Positions 54,516 through 61,470 of a DNA stretch of 64,000 nucleotides are shown in pieces (within the stretch, counting starts at the first letter, position 1; every line of letters starts with the position of its first letter). Source of the DNA: JAOUJD01 sp963726405 (GTDB lineage: Bacteria > Pseudomonadota > Gammaproteobacteria > Burkholderiales > Burkholderiaceae_F); the NCBI GenBank assembly GCA_963726405.1, contig CAVSCF010000011.1, positions 62,001 to 126,000 on the forward strand, written 5' to 3'. The position numbers were made by a program, and so were the translations under genes. The notes under the pieces were generated by a model. The model did not search any database and was not told where the DNA came from. It saw only the letters and a list, made by a program, of their open reading frames with translations.

Positions 54516-55016
54516 TCAGGCCACCTGCTTGAGCATCGTCTCGGCGTCGCTGACCTCGAACTTGCGGGGTTCCTCGAGGTTCAGCGACCTCACCACGCCG
54601 TTGTCGACGAACATCGAAAAGCGTCGGCAACGCACGCCCATGCCGGGAAGGTCGACCTCGAGGCCGAGCTTCTTCGTGTATTCGCCCGCGCCGTCGGCCA
54701 GCATGCGCACCTTGTCGCCGGTCTTCTGGTCGCGGCCCCAGGCGCCCATCACGAAAGCGTCGTTGACCGACAGGCACCAGATCTCGTCGACGCCCTTCGC
54801 CTTCAGCGCGGCGTACTTCTCGACGTAGCCCGGCACGTGCTTGGCGGAACACGTCGGCGTAAAGGCGCCGGGCAGGCCGAAGATCACGATCTTCTTGCCC
54901 TTCGTGATCTCTCCGACGCTGAAGGTGTTGGGACCGAGCGGGCAGCCTTCCGTTTCCACATCGATGAATTCCTGCAGTTGCCCTTCGGGCAGGCGGTCGC
55001 CGACCTTGATCGTCAT
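54516..55016 (-). CDS. peroxiredoxin (Prx5/AhpE-like, thiol peroxidase)
   Basis: Peroxide-reducing enzyme of the Prx5 group. The 166 residues have the peroxidatic Cys in FGLPGAFTPTCSAKHVPGY (about residue 56), with Thr at the usual position in the PxxxTxxC motif; the Arg partner is in GVRCRRFSMFVDNG (about 130). Another Cys at about 81 (IWCLSVND) may resolve it. Start MTIKVGDRLPEGQL is standard. It is a single gene, convergent with murJ. Confidence 0.92.
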   Translation of the reverse strand: MTIKVGDRLPEGQLQEFIDVETEGCPLGPNTFSVGEITKGKKIVIFGLPGAFTPTCSAKHVPGYVEKYAALKAKGVDEIWCLSVNDAFVMGAWGRDQKTGDKVRMLADGAGEYTKKLGLEVDLPGMGVRCRRFSMFVDNGVVRSLNLEEPRKFEVSDAETMLKQVA

Positions 55017-55117
55017 TGGATGTCCCCTTGTTTCGCGGTCAAAGGGAAAAGTCTAGCAAGGCGACGAGGGGCGACTGTCGACGCCCATGACGGCGAGAGG
55101 GCCGGCCGCCGTCGCGT

Positions 55118-56917
55118 CTAGTCGCCAAGCGCCACGCCCTCGCGGCGCGGATCCGCGCCGCCCGACCACGCCGGGCGGCCGTCAGGCAGCCGTACGCGGA
55201 CGATGCCCTGGAGCCCACTGCCCATGTCCAACTCACGCACGTCGTGCCCACGGGCTTTCAGGCCGTCGATCAATGCGCCGCTGACCTGGCCCTTCTCGAG
55301 TTCGGTCGGTCCGTTGCGCGAACCGAAGTTCGGCAGCGAAATCGCCTGCTGCACGTCCAGGTTCCAGTCCATCACGCCGACCAGCGTTTTCGCGACGTAA
55401 CCGATGATCTGCGAGCCGCCGGGGGAGCCGACGGAGGCGACCAGTTGTCCGGACGATTTCTCGAAGACCAGCGTCGGCGCCATGGAACTGCGCGGTCGCT
55501 TGCCCGGCTGGACGCGGTTGGCCACGGGCAGCCCGTCGGCCTCGGGCAGGAACGAGAAGTCGGTCAGCTGATTGTTCAGCAGGAAGCCCCGCACCATCAC
55601 GCGTGAGCCGAACACGTCCTCGATGGTGGTCGTCATCGAAACCGCATTGCCGAAGCTGTCGACGACGGAGATGTGCGAGGTCGAGGTCTTCGCGGGTGAA
55701 ACGTCGGGCGCGAACGCGGTCCGTGTGCCGGGCGGCACGCCCGGCTTTGCAGTCCCCATGCTGCGGTCGGTGATCAATTGCGCGCGCTGGCGCAGGTAGG
55801 CGGGATCGGTGAGGCCTGCGACGTTCACGGGGACGAAGTCGCTGTCCGCGAGGTACAGACCGCGATCGGCAAATGCCAGGCGCCCGGCCTCCGAGAAGAG
55901 GTGGACGGCGTCGGGCTGCGGCTCCAGCTTTCCGTTCACCATGACCGGAGGGACGACTGCGATGTTTCGCACGGAGAAGATGCCCAGCATCTGCGCGACG
56001 GCGACGCCGCCCGACGACGGCGGCGGCATGCCGCATACGCGCCACTGCCGGTATTCGGTGCAGACGGCTTCGCGCACCTTGACTCGATAGGCGGCCAGGT
56101 CGCTTTCAGCCAGTGCGCCGGCGTTCCTGTGGGAGCGAACCGCCTTCACGATGTCCGCGGCGATCGCACCCTTGTAGAAAGCGTCTGCGCCGCCAGCCTG
56201 GAGCGCGCGCAGCGTCTCGGCATAGGCCGGGTTGCGAACGATGGAGCCGATCGGCTTCGGCGTGCCGTCGACCTGATAGAAGTACGCCGCGGCGGCGGCA
56301 TCCGCCTTCAGGTATTTCTCCGACGCGAGCAGCGCGTTCAGGCGTGGCGACATCGCGAAGCCGTTGTCGGCCAGACGCATCGCGGGTTCGAACAGCCGTG
56401 CCCATGGCAACTTGCCATGCCGACCGTGCGCGACTTCGAGCAGGCGCACCGCCCCCGGTGTTCCAACCGAACGGCCTCCGACGACCGCCTCGTAGAAGGG
56501 CATTGCCTTGCCGTCGGGCAGCAGGAACAGCTTTTCGTTCGCGGCCATCGGCGCCGTCTCGCGGCCGTCGTAGGCGACCAGCTGCTTGCCGTCCCAATGC
56601 ATCAGGAAGGCGCCGCCACCCAGGCCCGAGCTCTGCGGCTCGACGAGGCCGAGGACGAACTGGATGGCGACGGCCGCGTCGAACGCGGTGCCGCCCGCCC
56701 GCAGCATTTCAAGTCCTGCCTCGGTGGCGAGCGGGTTGGCGGAGGCGGCCATGTGCCGCGTCGCCGTGACCGTCGCGAGACCGCTGCGAAAGGCCGACGA
56801 CGCTTCCGGCTGCGACGGCCGATCGCCGGGGGCGGTCGAGCACGCGGCGACGAGCGCAAGGACCGGCGCGCCGAGCGCGAACCGCCGGACTACGGATGCA
56901 AGACGCGGAAACTCCAT
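55118..56917 (-). CDS. ggt: gamma-glutamyltransferase, predicted lipoprotein
   Basis: Cleaves gamma-glutamyl bonds of glutathione and related compounds outside the cytoplasm. The 599 residues begin with a signal whose hydrophobic core ends in LVAACS, a lipobox (Cys about residue 26), so the enzyme may be membrane-anchored instead of free periplasmic. The precursor is expected to cut itself before the Thr in TSTSHISVVDSFGNAVSMTT (about residue 405), leaving large and small chains. SGLGGGAFLMHW, PPPSSGGVAVAQML and GSPGGSQIIGYV are conserved. It follows the SDR gene by 84 bases. Confidence 0.92.
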   Translation of the reverse strand: MEFPRLASVVRRFALGAPVLALVAACSTAPGDRPSQPEASSAFRSGLATVTATRHMAASANPLATEAGLEMLRAGGTAFDAAVAIQFVLGLVEPQSSGLGGGAFLMHWDGKQLVAYDGRETAPMAANEKLFLLPDGKAMPFYEAVVGGRSVGTPGAVRLLEVAHGRHGKLPWARLFEPAMRLADNGFAMSPRLNALLASEKYLKADAAAAAYFYQVDGTPKPIGSIVRNPAYAETLRALQAGGADAFYKGAIAADIVKAVRSHRNAGALAESDLAAYRVKVREAVCTEYRQWRVCGMPPPSSGGVAVAQMLGIFSVRNIAVVPPVMVNGKLEPQPDAVHLFSEAGRLAFADRGLYLADSDFVPVNVAGLTDPAYLRQRAQLITDRSMGTAKPGVPPGTRTAFAPDVSPAKTSTSHISVVDSFGNAVSMTTTIEDVFGSRVMVRGFLLNNQLTDFSFLPEADGLPVANRVQPGKRPRSSMAPTLVFEKSSGQLVASVGSPGGSQIIGYVAKTLVGVMDWNLDVQQAISLPNFGSRNGPTELEKGQVSGALIDGLKARGHDVRELDMGSGLQGIVRVRLPDGRPAWSGGADPRREGVALGD

Positions 56918-57001
56918 GGTCGAACGCTCCAATGGAAATCAGCGGGCAGCGGCATCTCCAGCGCGCGCCTGTTGCCGCGCCCGGGTTACCTGCGTGGCAG
57001 G

Positions 57002-57766
57002 CTACTTCGGCTGCAGCCGGATCGCGCCATCGAGGCGGATCGTTTCGCCGTTGAGCATCACGTTCTCGATGATGTGCCTTGCGAGCGCGGCGTACTCCTC
57101 GGGCTTGCCCAGACGCGAGGGGAAAGGCACCTGCTTGCCGAGCGAGTCCTGCACCTCCTGCGGCATGCCGAGCAGCATCGGCGTGGCGAAGATGCCCGGC
57201 GCGATGGTGCACACGCGGATGCCGCTGCGCGAAAGGTCACGCGCGATCGGCAACGTCATGCCGACCACGCCGCCTTTCGAGGCGGAGTACGCCGCCTGGC
57301 CGATCTGCCCGTCGAATGCCGCCACCGACGCGGTGTTGATGACCACGCCGCGCTCGCCGTCCGTCGTGGGGTCCAGCTTCGACATCGCCGTGGCGGCCAC
57401 GCGGATCATGTTGAACGACCCGATCAGGTTGATCGTGATGACACGGGTGAACGAGGCCAGCGCGTGCGGGCCGTCCTTGCCGACGGTCTTTTCCCCGATC
57501 GCGATGCCCGCGCAGTTCACCAGTCCGCGCAGCGTGCCGAACTGCTGCGCCGCGTTGACCACGGCCTGCGCATCGGCTTCGCTCGTGACGTCGCATTTCA
57601 CGAAACGCGCGTTCGAGCCGAGTTCGCGCGCCAGCGCCTCGCCCTTGTCGGCCTGCACGTCGGCGATGACGACCTTGGCGCCGCTCGCGGCCAGCAGGCG
57701 GCTCGTGCCGCCGCCGAGGCCGGAGGCACCGCCGGTGACGATGAAGACGTTGTCCTTGATCTGCAT
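57002..57766 (-). CDS. SDR-family 3-hydroxyacyl-CoA dehydrogenase
   Basis: NAD-dependent short-chain dehydrogenase. The 254 residues show TGGASGLGGGTSRLLAASGA (about 11-30) for cofactor binding, NCAGIAIG, catalytic Ser in VINTASVAAFDG (about 143) and the YSASKGG pair Tyr-Lys (about 158-162). The overall sequence, with APGIFATPMLLGMP, resembles the 17beta-HSD10/type II hydroxyacyl-CoA dehydrogenase group, which acts on short branched or straight 3-hydroxyacyl-CoA; this is family-level inference. It heads a unit with ggt. Confidence 0.88.
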   Translation of the reverse strand: MQIKDNVFIVTGGASGLGGGTSRLLAASGAKVVIADVQADKGEALARELGSNARFVKCDVTSEADAQAVVNAAQQFGTLRGLVNCAGIAIGEKTVGKDGPHALASFTRVITINLIGSFNMIRVAATAMSKLDPTTDGERGVVINTASVAAFDGQIGQAAYSASKGGVVGMTLPIARDLSRSGIRVCTIAPGIFATPMLLGMPQEVQDSLGKQVPFPSRLGKPEEYAALARHIIENVMLNGETIRLDGAIRLQPK

Positions 57767-57827
57767 GGAATCCCCCGCTGAAAGCGAAGGATTCTAGGCC
57801 GACCGCCGGGTGCCGATCAGCGGCGGA

Positions 57828-58271
57828 TCAGTAGAACGTGCAGCGGGCGAGCACGCTCATGTTGATGCCGGTGGCGCCGGTGACGGTTGTCTGGCGCGCG
57901 CGCAGCCGGAACATGGGTGCGATGCAGGACTCCGTTTCCAGCCCGGTGAGGGACAGGGCGTCGCGCATCAGGCTGGATTGAATTCCGAGCGCATAGTGGG
58001 GCCGCGAATACTGGCCCGGGGCCGCGTTCGCGGGCTTGTACTCGTACAGTCCGAGGGAGGAGAACAACCCGCGTTTGTCGGCGTAGGGATCGAGCGGCTT
58101 GGGAGTACTCGTATGCAGGTCGACGATCACGTCCGGGTGAAGCTTGATGCCGTCGGTGCCGGCGCCCCATGTCGACGGATCCACCCGCACCTGTCCGCAG
58201 GCGCCTCCCGCCAGGGCGGACAGCGAGACCAGCAGGGCAGTACGCGCAACGACAGTCGATCCCGGCAACAT
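57828..58271 (-). CDS. exported hypothetical protein
   Basis: 147 residues with a signal peptide (hydrophobic ALLVSLSALAGGACG, cleavage near residue 25, or lipidation at Cys 25 though the lipobox is poor). The mature part is mostly polar, with PDVIVDLHTSTPKPLDPY, LGIQSSLMRDALSLTGLE and a C-terminal ARQTTVTGATGINMSVLARC rich in beta-type residues; two further Cys could form a disulfide. I recognise no domain. The GAGG ribosome site is good. It is divergent from the CoA-transferase gene, 127 bases away. Confidence 0.68.
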   Translation of the reverse strand: MLPGSTVVARTALLVSLSALAGGACGQVRVDPSTWGAGTDGIKLHPDVIVDLHTSTPKPLDPYADKRGLFSSLGLYEYKPANAAPGQYSRPHYALGIQSSLMRDALSLTGLETESCIAPMFRLRARQTTVTGATGINMSVLARCTFY

Positions 58272-58398
58272 CGTAGCCTCGAGGCGATCAAGTCTCCATT
58301 TACAGTACGGTCACACCAGGCAACCGGCAAGCGGGCATTCGGACGACCCATGGGTCGATCTGATCGGCCACACACCGGTTTGCAGTGCGGGGGAAGAA

Positions 58399-60426
58399 AT
58401 GGCTCAGCGCGGTCGAGAGTTGCTGGAGGGGTTGAAAAGCTTCGAGAAGGGCAAGATCGTCAGCGCCCGCGAGGCAGTTCAGCTGATTCATGACGGCGAC
58501 ACTGTCGCCACGACCGGATTCGTCGGCATCGGTTTTCCCGAGAACATCGCCGTTGCGCTCGAGCAGCGATTTCTCGAATCCAGCGAAAAGGATCCGGACG
58601 GCATCGGAAAGCCGGAAGGCCTGACGCTCGTGTATGCGGCCGGGCAGGGCGACGGCAAGGACCGGGGACTCAATCACCTGGGCCACGAGGGTCTGGTCAA
58701 GCGCGTCATCGGCGGTCACTGGGGGTTGGTGCCCAAGTTGCAGGCGCTGGCCGTCGCCGATCGCATCGAGGCGTACAACCTGCCCCAGGGAGTGATCACG
58801 CACCTGTTCCGCGACATCGCGGCAGGCAAGCCGGGCCACCTGACCCGCATCGGGCTCGGCACGTTCGTCGATCCGCGCCACGGCGGCGGAAAGATCAATC
58901 AGCGGACGATCGCCGACGTGGTCGAACTGATGACGATCGGCGGCGAGGAATACCTGTTCTACAAGACATTCCCGATCAACGTCGGCATCGTGCGCGGCAC
59001 GACGGCGGACCCCGACGGCAACATCACGATGGAGCGCGAGGCGCTGACGCTGGAGGGTCTTGCCATCGCCATGGCCGCCCACAACTCGGGCGGCATCGTC
59101 ATCGTGCAGGTCGAACGCATCGCCGACCGCGGCTCGCTCAACCCGCGCCAAGTGAAGATTCCCGGGGTCCTGGTCGATTGCATCGTGGTGGCGGAAAAGC
59201 CCGAGTACCACATGCAGACCTTCGTCGAGCAGTACAACGCCGGGTTCTCGGGCGAGATCCGCGTGCCGGTCAGTTCCATCGCGCCGATGGCGATGAGCGA
59301 GCGCAAGATCATCGCGCGCAGGGCGGCGCTGGAGCTCAAGGCGAACAGCGTCGTCAACCTCGGCATCGGCATGCCGGAAGGCGTTGCCGGCGTGGCGACC
59401 GAGGAGAAAGTGATCGACCTGCTCACGCTCACGGCGGAGCCGGGCGTGGTCGGCGGCATCCCCGCTTCGGGCCTGAATTTCGGCGCCGCGGTGAACACGC
59501 AGGCAATCATCGACCAGCCGTACCAGTTCGATTTCTACGACGGCGGCGGCCTGGACCTCGCGTTCCTCGGCCTCGCGCAGGCGGACCGCGAAGGCAATCT
59601 GAACGTCAGCAAGTTCGGACCGCGGCTGGCCGGCGCGGGCGGCTTCATCAACATCTCGCAGTCGGCGAAGAGCGTCGTGTTCGTCGGCACCTTCACGGCG
59701 GGCGACCTGCAGGTCGTCGTTGAAGACGGCAAGCTCCGGCTCCTGAACGACATCGGCCCCAGGAAGTTCGTGCACGCGGTGGAGCACCGGACTTTCGCGG
59801 GCAGCGAGGCGGTGCGACGCGGGCAGCCGGTGCTGTTCGTGACCGAGCGTTGCGTCTTCCGGCTGGCCCCGGAAGGGCTGGAACTGATCGAGGTTGCACC
59901 GGGGGTCGACATCGAGCGCGACATCCTGGCTCGCATGGAATTCGCTCCGATCGTCCGCCGCGATCCGCAGCTGATGGACGCGTCGATCTTCCGGCCGGAA
60001 GCGATGAACCTGCGCGAGCGGATGCTCGCGGTGCCGCTTGCGCAGCGCCTGGCGTACGACGAGGAGCACAACATCCTGTTCCTGAACTTCGAGCGGCTCA
60101 CCGTCAAGACGAGCGCGGACGTACAGGCGATCCACGGCGAAATCAAGCGGCGACTCGAACTGATCGGCCACAAGGTGTACGGGATCGTGAATTACGATCA
60201 CTTCGACCTCGATCCGCAGGTCGAGGACGAGTACGCCGCGATGGTGAAATCGCTGGTGGAGAACTACTACTTCGGGGTGAGCCGCTACACGACGTCGGGC
60301 TTCCTGCGCGCCAAGCTCGGCAAGGCGCTGGACGGGCGCGGAGTTGCGCCGCACATCTACGAGTCGGCGACCGTCGCGCTCGCGCACGTGCGCGACGTCG
60401 GTGCGGCCACCAAAGGCGGACTCTAG
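58399..60426 (+). CDS. two-domain acyl-CoA:acetate/3-ketoacid CoA-transferase
   Basis: Transfers CoA between carboxylic acids; members are propionate or acetate CoA-transferases. The 675 residues contain an alpha-like domain (about 15-260; DTVATTGFVGIGFPENIAVA) and a beta-like domain (about 290-520; ANSVVNLGIGMPEGVAG) with catalytic Glu in LTAEPGVVGGIPASG (about residue 347). A C-terminal extension of about 130 residues (about 545-675) with LLRERML-like ERMLAVPLAQRLAYDEEHNI follows, as in other Burkholderiales homologues I recall. Start at 58399 has GGGAAGAA upstream; the frame is open earlier. It overlaps the convergent GNAT gene by four bases. Confidence 0.88.
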   Translation: MAQRGRELLEGLKSFEKGKIVSAREAVQLIHDGDTVATTGFVGIGFPENIAVALEQRFLESSEKDPDGIGKPEGLTLVYAAGQGDGKDRGLNHLGHEGLVKRVIGGHWGLVPKLQALAVADRIEAYNLPQGVITHLFRDIAAGKPGHLTRIGLGTFVDPRHGGGKINQRTIADVVELMTIGGEEYLFYKTFPINVGIVRGTTADPDGNITMEREALTLEGLAIAMAAHNSGGIVIVQVERIADRGSLNPRQVKIPGVLVDCIVVAEKPEYHMQTFVEQYNAGFSGEIRVPVSSIAPMAMSERKIIARRAALELKANSVVNLGIGMPEGVAGVATEEKVIDLLTLTAEPGVVGGIPASGLNFGAAVNTQAIIDQPYQFDFYDGGGLDLAFLGLAQADREGNLNVSKFGPRLAGAGGFINISQSAKSVVFVGTFTAGDLQVVVEDGKLRLLNDIGPRKFVHAVEHRTFAGSEAVRRGQPVLFVTERCVFRLAPEGLELIEVAPGVDIERDILARMEFAPIVRRDPQLMDASIFRPEAMNLRERMLAVPLAQRLAYDEEHNILFLNFERLTVKTSADVQAIHGEIKRRLELIGHKVYGIVNYDHFDLDPQVEDEYAAMVKSLVENYYFGVSRYTTSGFLRAKLGKALDGRGVAPHIYESATVALAHVRDVGAATKGGL

Positions 60427-60941
60427 TCGGGCGGAGTGCTCGCGCCCGCGCCAAGGGCGCGCTGCATGATGACGACGTCCACCCAGCGGTCGAACTTGTG
60501 GCCGACCGCCTTCATGACGCCGGTGTGCTCGAAGCCGCAGGCGCTGTGCACGCCGATGGAGCCGGCGTTGTCGGAGTCCCCGATGACGGCGAGCATCTGT
60601 CGCAGCCCCAACTCGGTGCAGTCTTCGATCAGCGCGAAAAGGAGCGCCTTGCCGACGCCTCGACCGGCCACATCGGCGGCGACGTAGATCGAGTCCTCGA
60701 CGGTATTCCGGTAGGCGGCACGCGCGCGAAAGTGATTGGCGTAGGCGTAGCCGAGCACCCGCGTCCCGTCCACGGCGACGAGGTACGGGAAACCGTCTCC
60801 CGTGATCTGCGCGTGGCGCCGCTTCATCTCGTTCAGGTCGGGCGGCTCGGTTTCGAACGTGCCCAGGCCATGCAGGACGTGGTGCCGATAAATGGCCTGG
60901 ACGGCGGCCATGTCGTCCGCGGTGGCGGCCCGTATGTGCAT
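60423..60941 (-). CDS. GNAT acetyltransferase (phosphinothricin-acetyltransferase-like)
   Basis: Cytosolic N-acetyltransferase. The 172 residues contain the acetyl-CoA site in VEDSIYVAADVAGRGVGKAL (about 95-112, with R/Q-x-x-G-x-G type RGVGKA) and the C-terminal GFEHTGVMKAVGHKFDRWVD typical of the Pat/MnaT group that acetylates phosphinothricin or methionine derivatives. Start MHIRAATADD is used. The natural substrate is unknown. It lies 22 bases after the terminator of the pyrophosphatase unit, so it must have its own promoter or read-through supply. Confidence 0.86.
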   Translation of the reverse strand: MHIRAATADDMAAVQAIYRHHVLHGLGTFETEPPDLNEMKRRHAQITGDGFPYLVAVDGTRVLGYAYANHFRARAAYRNTVEDSIYVAADVAGRGVGKALLFALIEDCTELGLRQMLAVIGDSDNAGSIGVHSACGFEHTGVMKAVGHKFDRWVDVVIMQRALGAGASTPPD

Positions 60942-60953
60942 GTGGACTCCGGC

Positions 60954-60989
60954 AAAGAAAAAGGGCGGCAAGGCTTGCGCCGGCCGCCC
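60954..60989 (-). terminator. terminator after pyrophosphatase operon
   Basis: A stem GGGCGGC/GCCGCCC with a 13-base loop, followed on the minus strand by TTTTTCTTT, the best T-run in the window. It lies 18 bases beyond the 61007 stop. Confidence 0.85.
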
Positions 60990-61006
60990 CTGGCGCTGAA
61001 AGGGAT

Positions 61007-61462
61007 CTACAGCAAGGTCACGTCGACGCGCCGTGCTTCCCGCGGGTCGCCGTCGCCCGTCGTCCGTTCCGGTTTCCTCAGTTCGATGCTCTCGCTCGGC
61101 ACGCCGGCGCCGGCGAGCAGGTCGCGCACGGCGAGCGCGCGCTGCTTCGCGAGCTCTGCGTTCGCAACGGGATCGCCACTGGCGTCGTGGTACCCGGAAA
61201 TGCCGATGCGACGGCGGCCGTCTTTCGCGGACTTCACGAAAGAAGCGAGCGCCGCTTCCGCGTCGGCCGGCAGATCGGCCTTGCCGAGTTCGAAATACAC
61301 CCGCGTCACCATGACGACGTTCTTCGCGGCGACCGACTTGCCGCCGCTCTGGCTGATGGCCGTGCCTGCCGCAATGCCCATCGTGAAAATGGACACGGTG
61401 ATCGCCAGTGCGATCACCAGGAACAGCGCAAAGCCGGTCTCGCGATCCTCTTCGTCGAACAT
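61007..61462 (-). CDS. membrane-anchored OmpA-like domain protein
   Basis: 151 residues. An uncleaved N-terminal membrane segment (about 12-32) follows the charged start MFDEEDRETG, so the rest is periplasmic. From about residue 50 comes an OmpA-like peptidoglycan-binding domain: VYFELGKADL, SGYHDASGD with the conserved Asp, and ELAKQRALAVRDLLAGAGV with the conserved Arg, ending ARRVDVTLL. It is similar throughout to the extra C-terminal domain of the adjacent pyrophosphatase, so the two probably arose by duplication. It begins 8 bases after the pyrophosphatase stop and is surely cotranscribed. Confidence 0.85.
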   Translation of the reverse strand: MFDEEDRETGFALFLVIALAITVSIFTMGIAAGTAISQSGGKSVAAKNVVMVTRVYFELGKADLPADAEAALASFVKSAKDGRRRIGISGYHDASGDPVANAELAKQRALAVRDLLAGAGVPSESIELRKPERTTGDGDPREARRVDVTLL

Positions 61463-61470
61463 GGCGGGAG

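Noticed and set aside
58300..60387. 695-codon minus-strand frame opposite the CoA-transferase
   Set aside because: Asp/Arg/Val-rich shadow composition opposite a gene with clear catalytic motifs.
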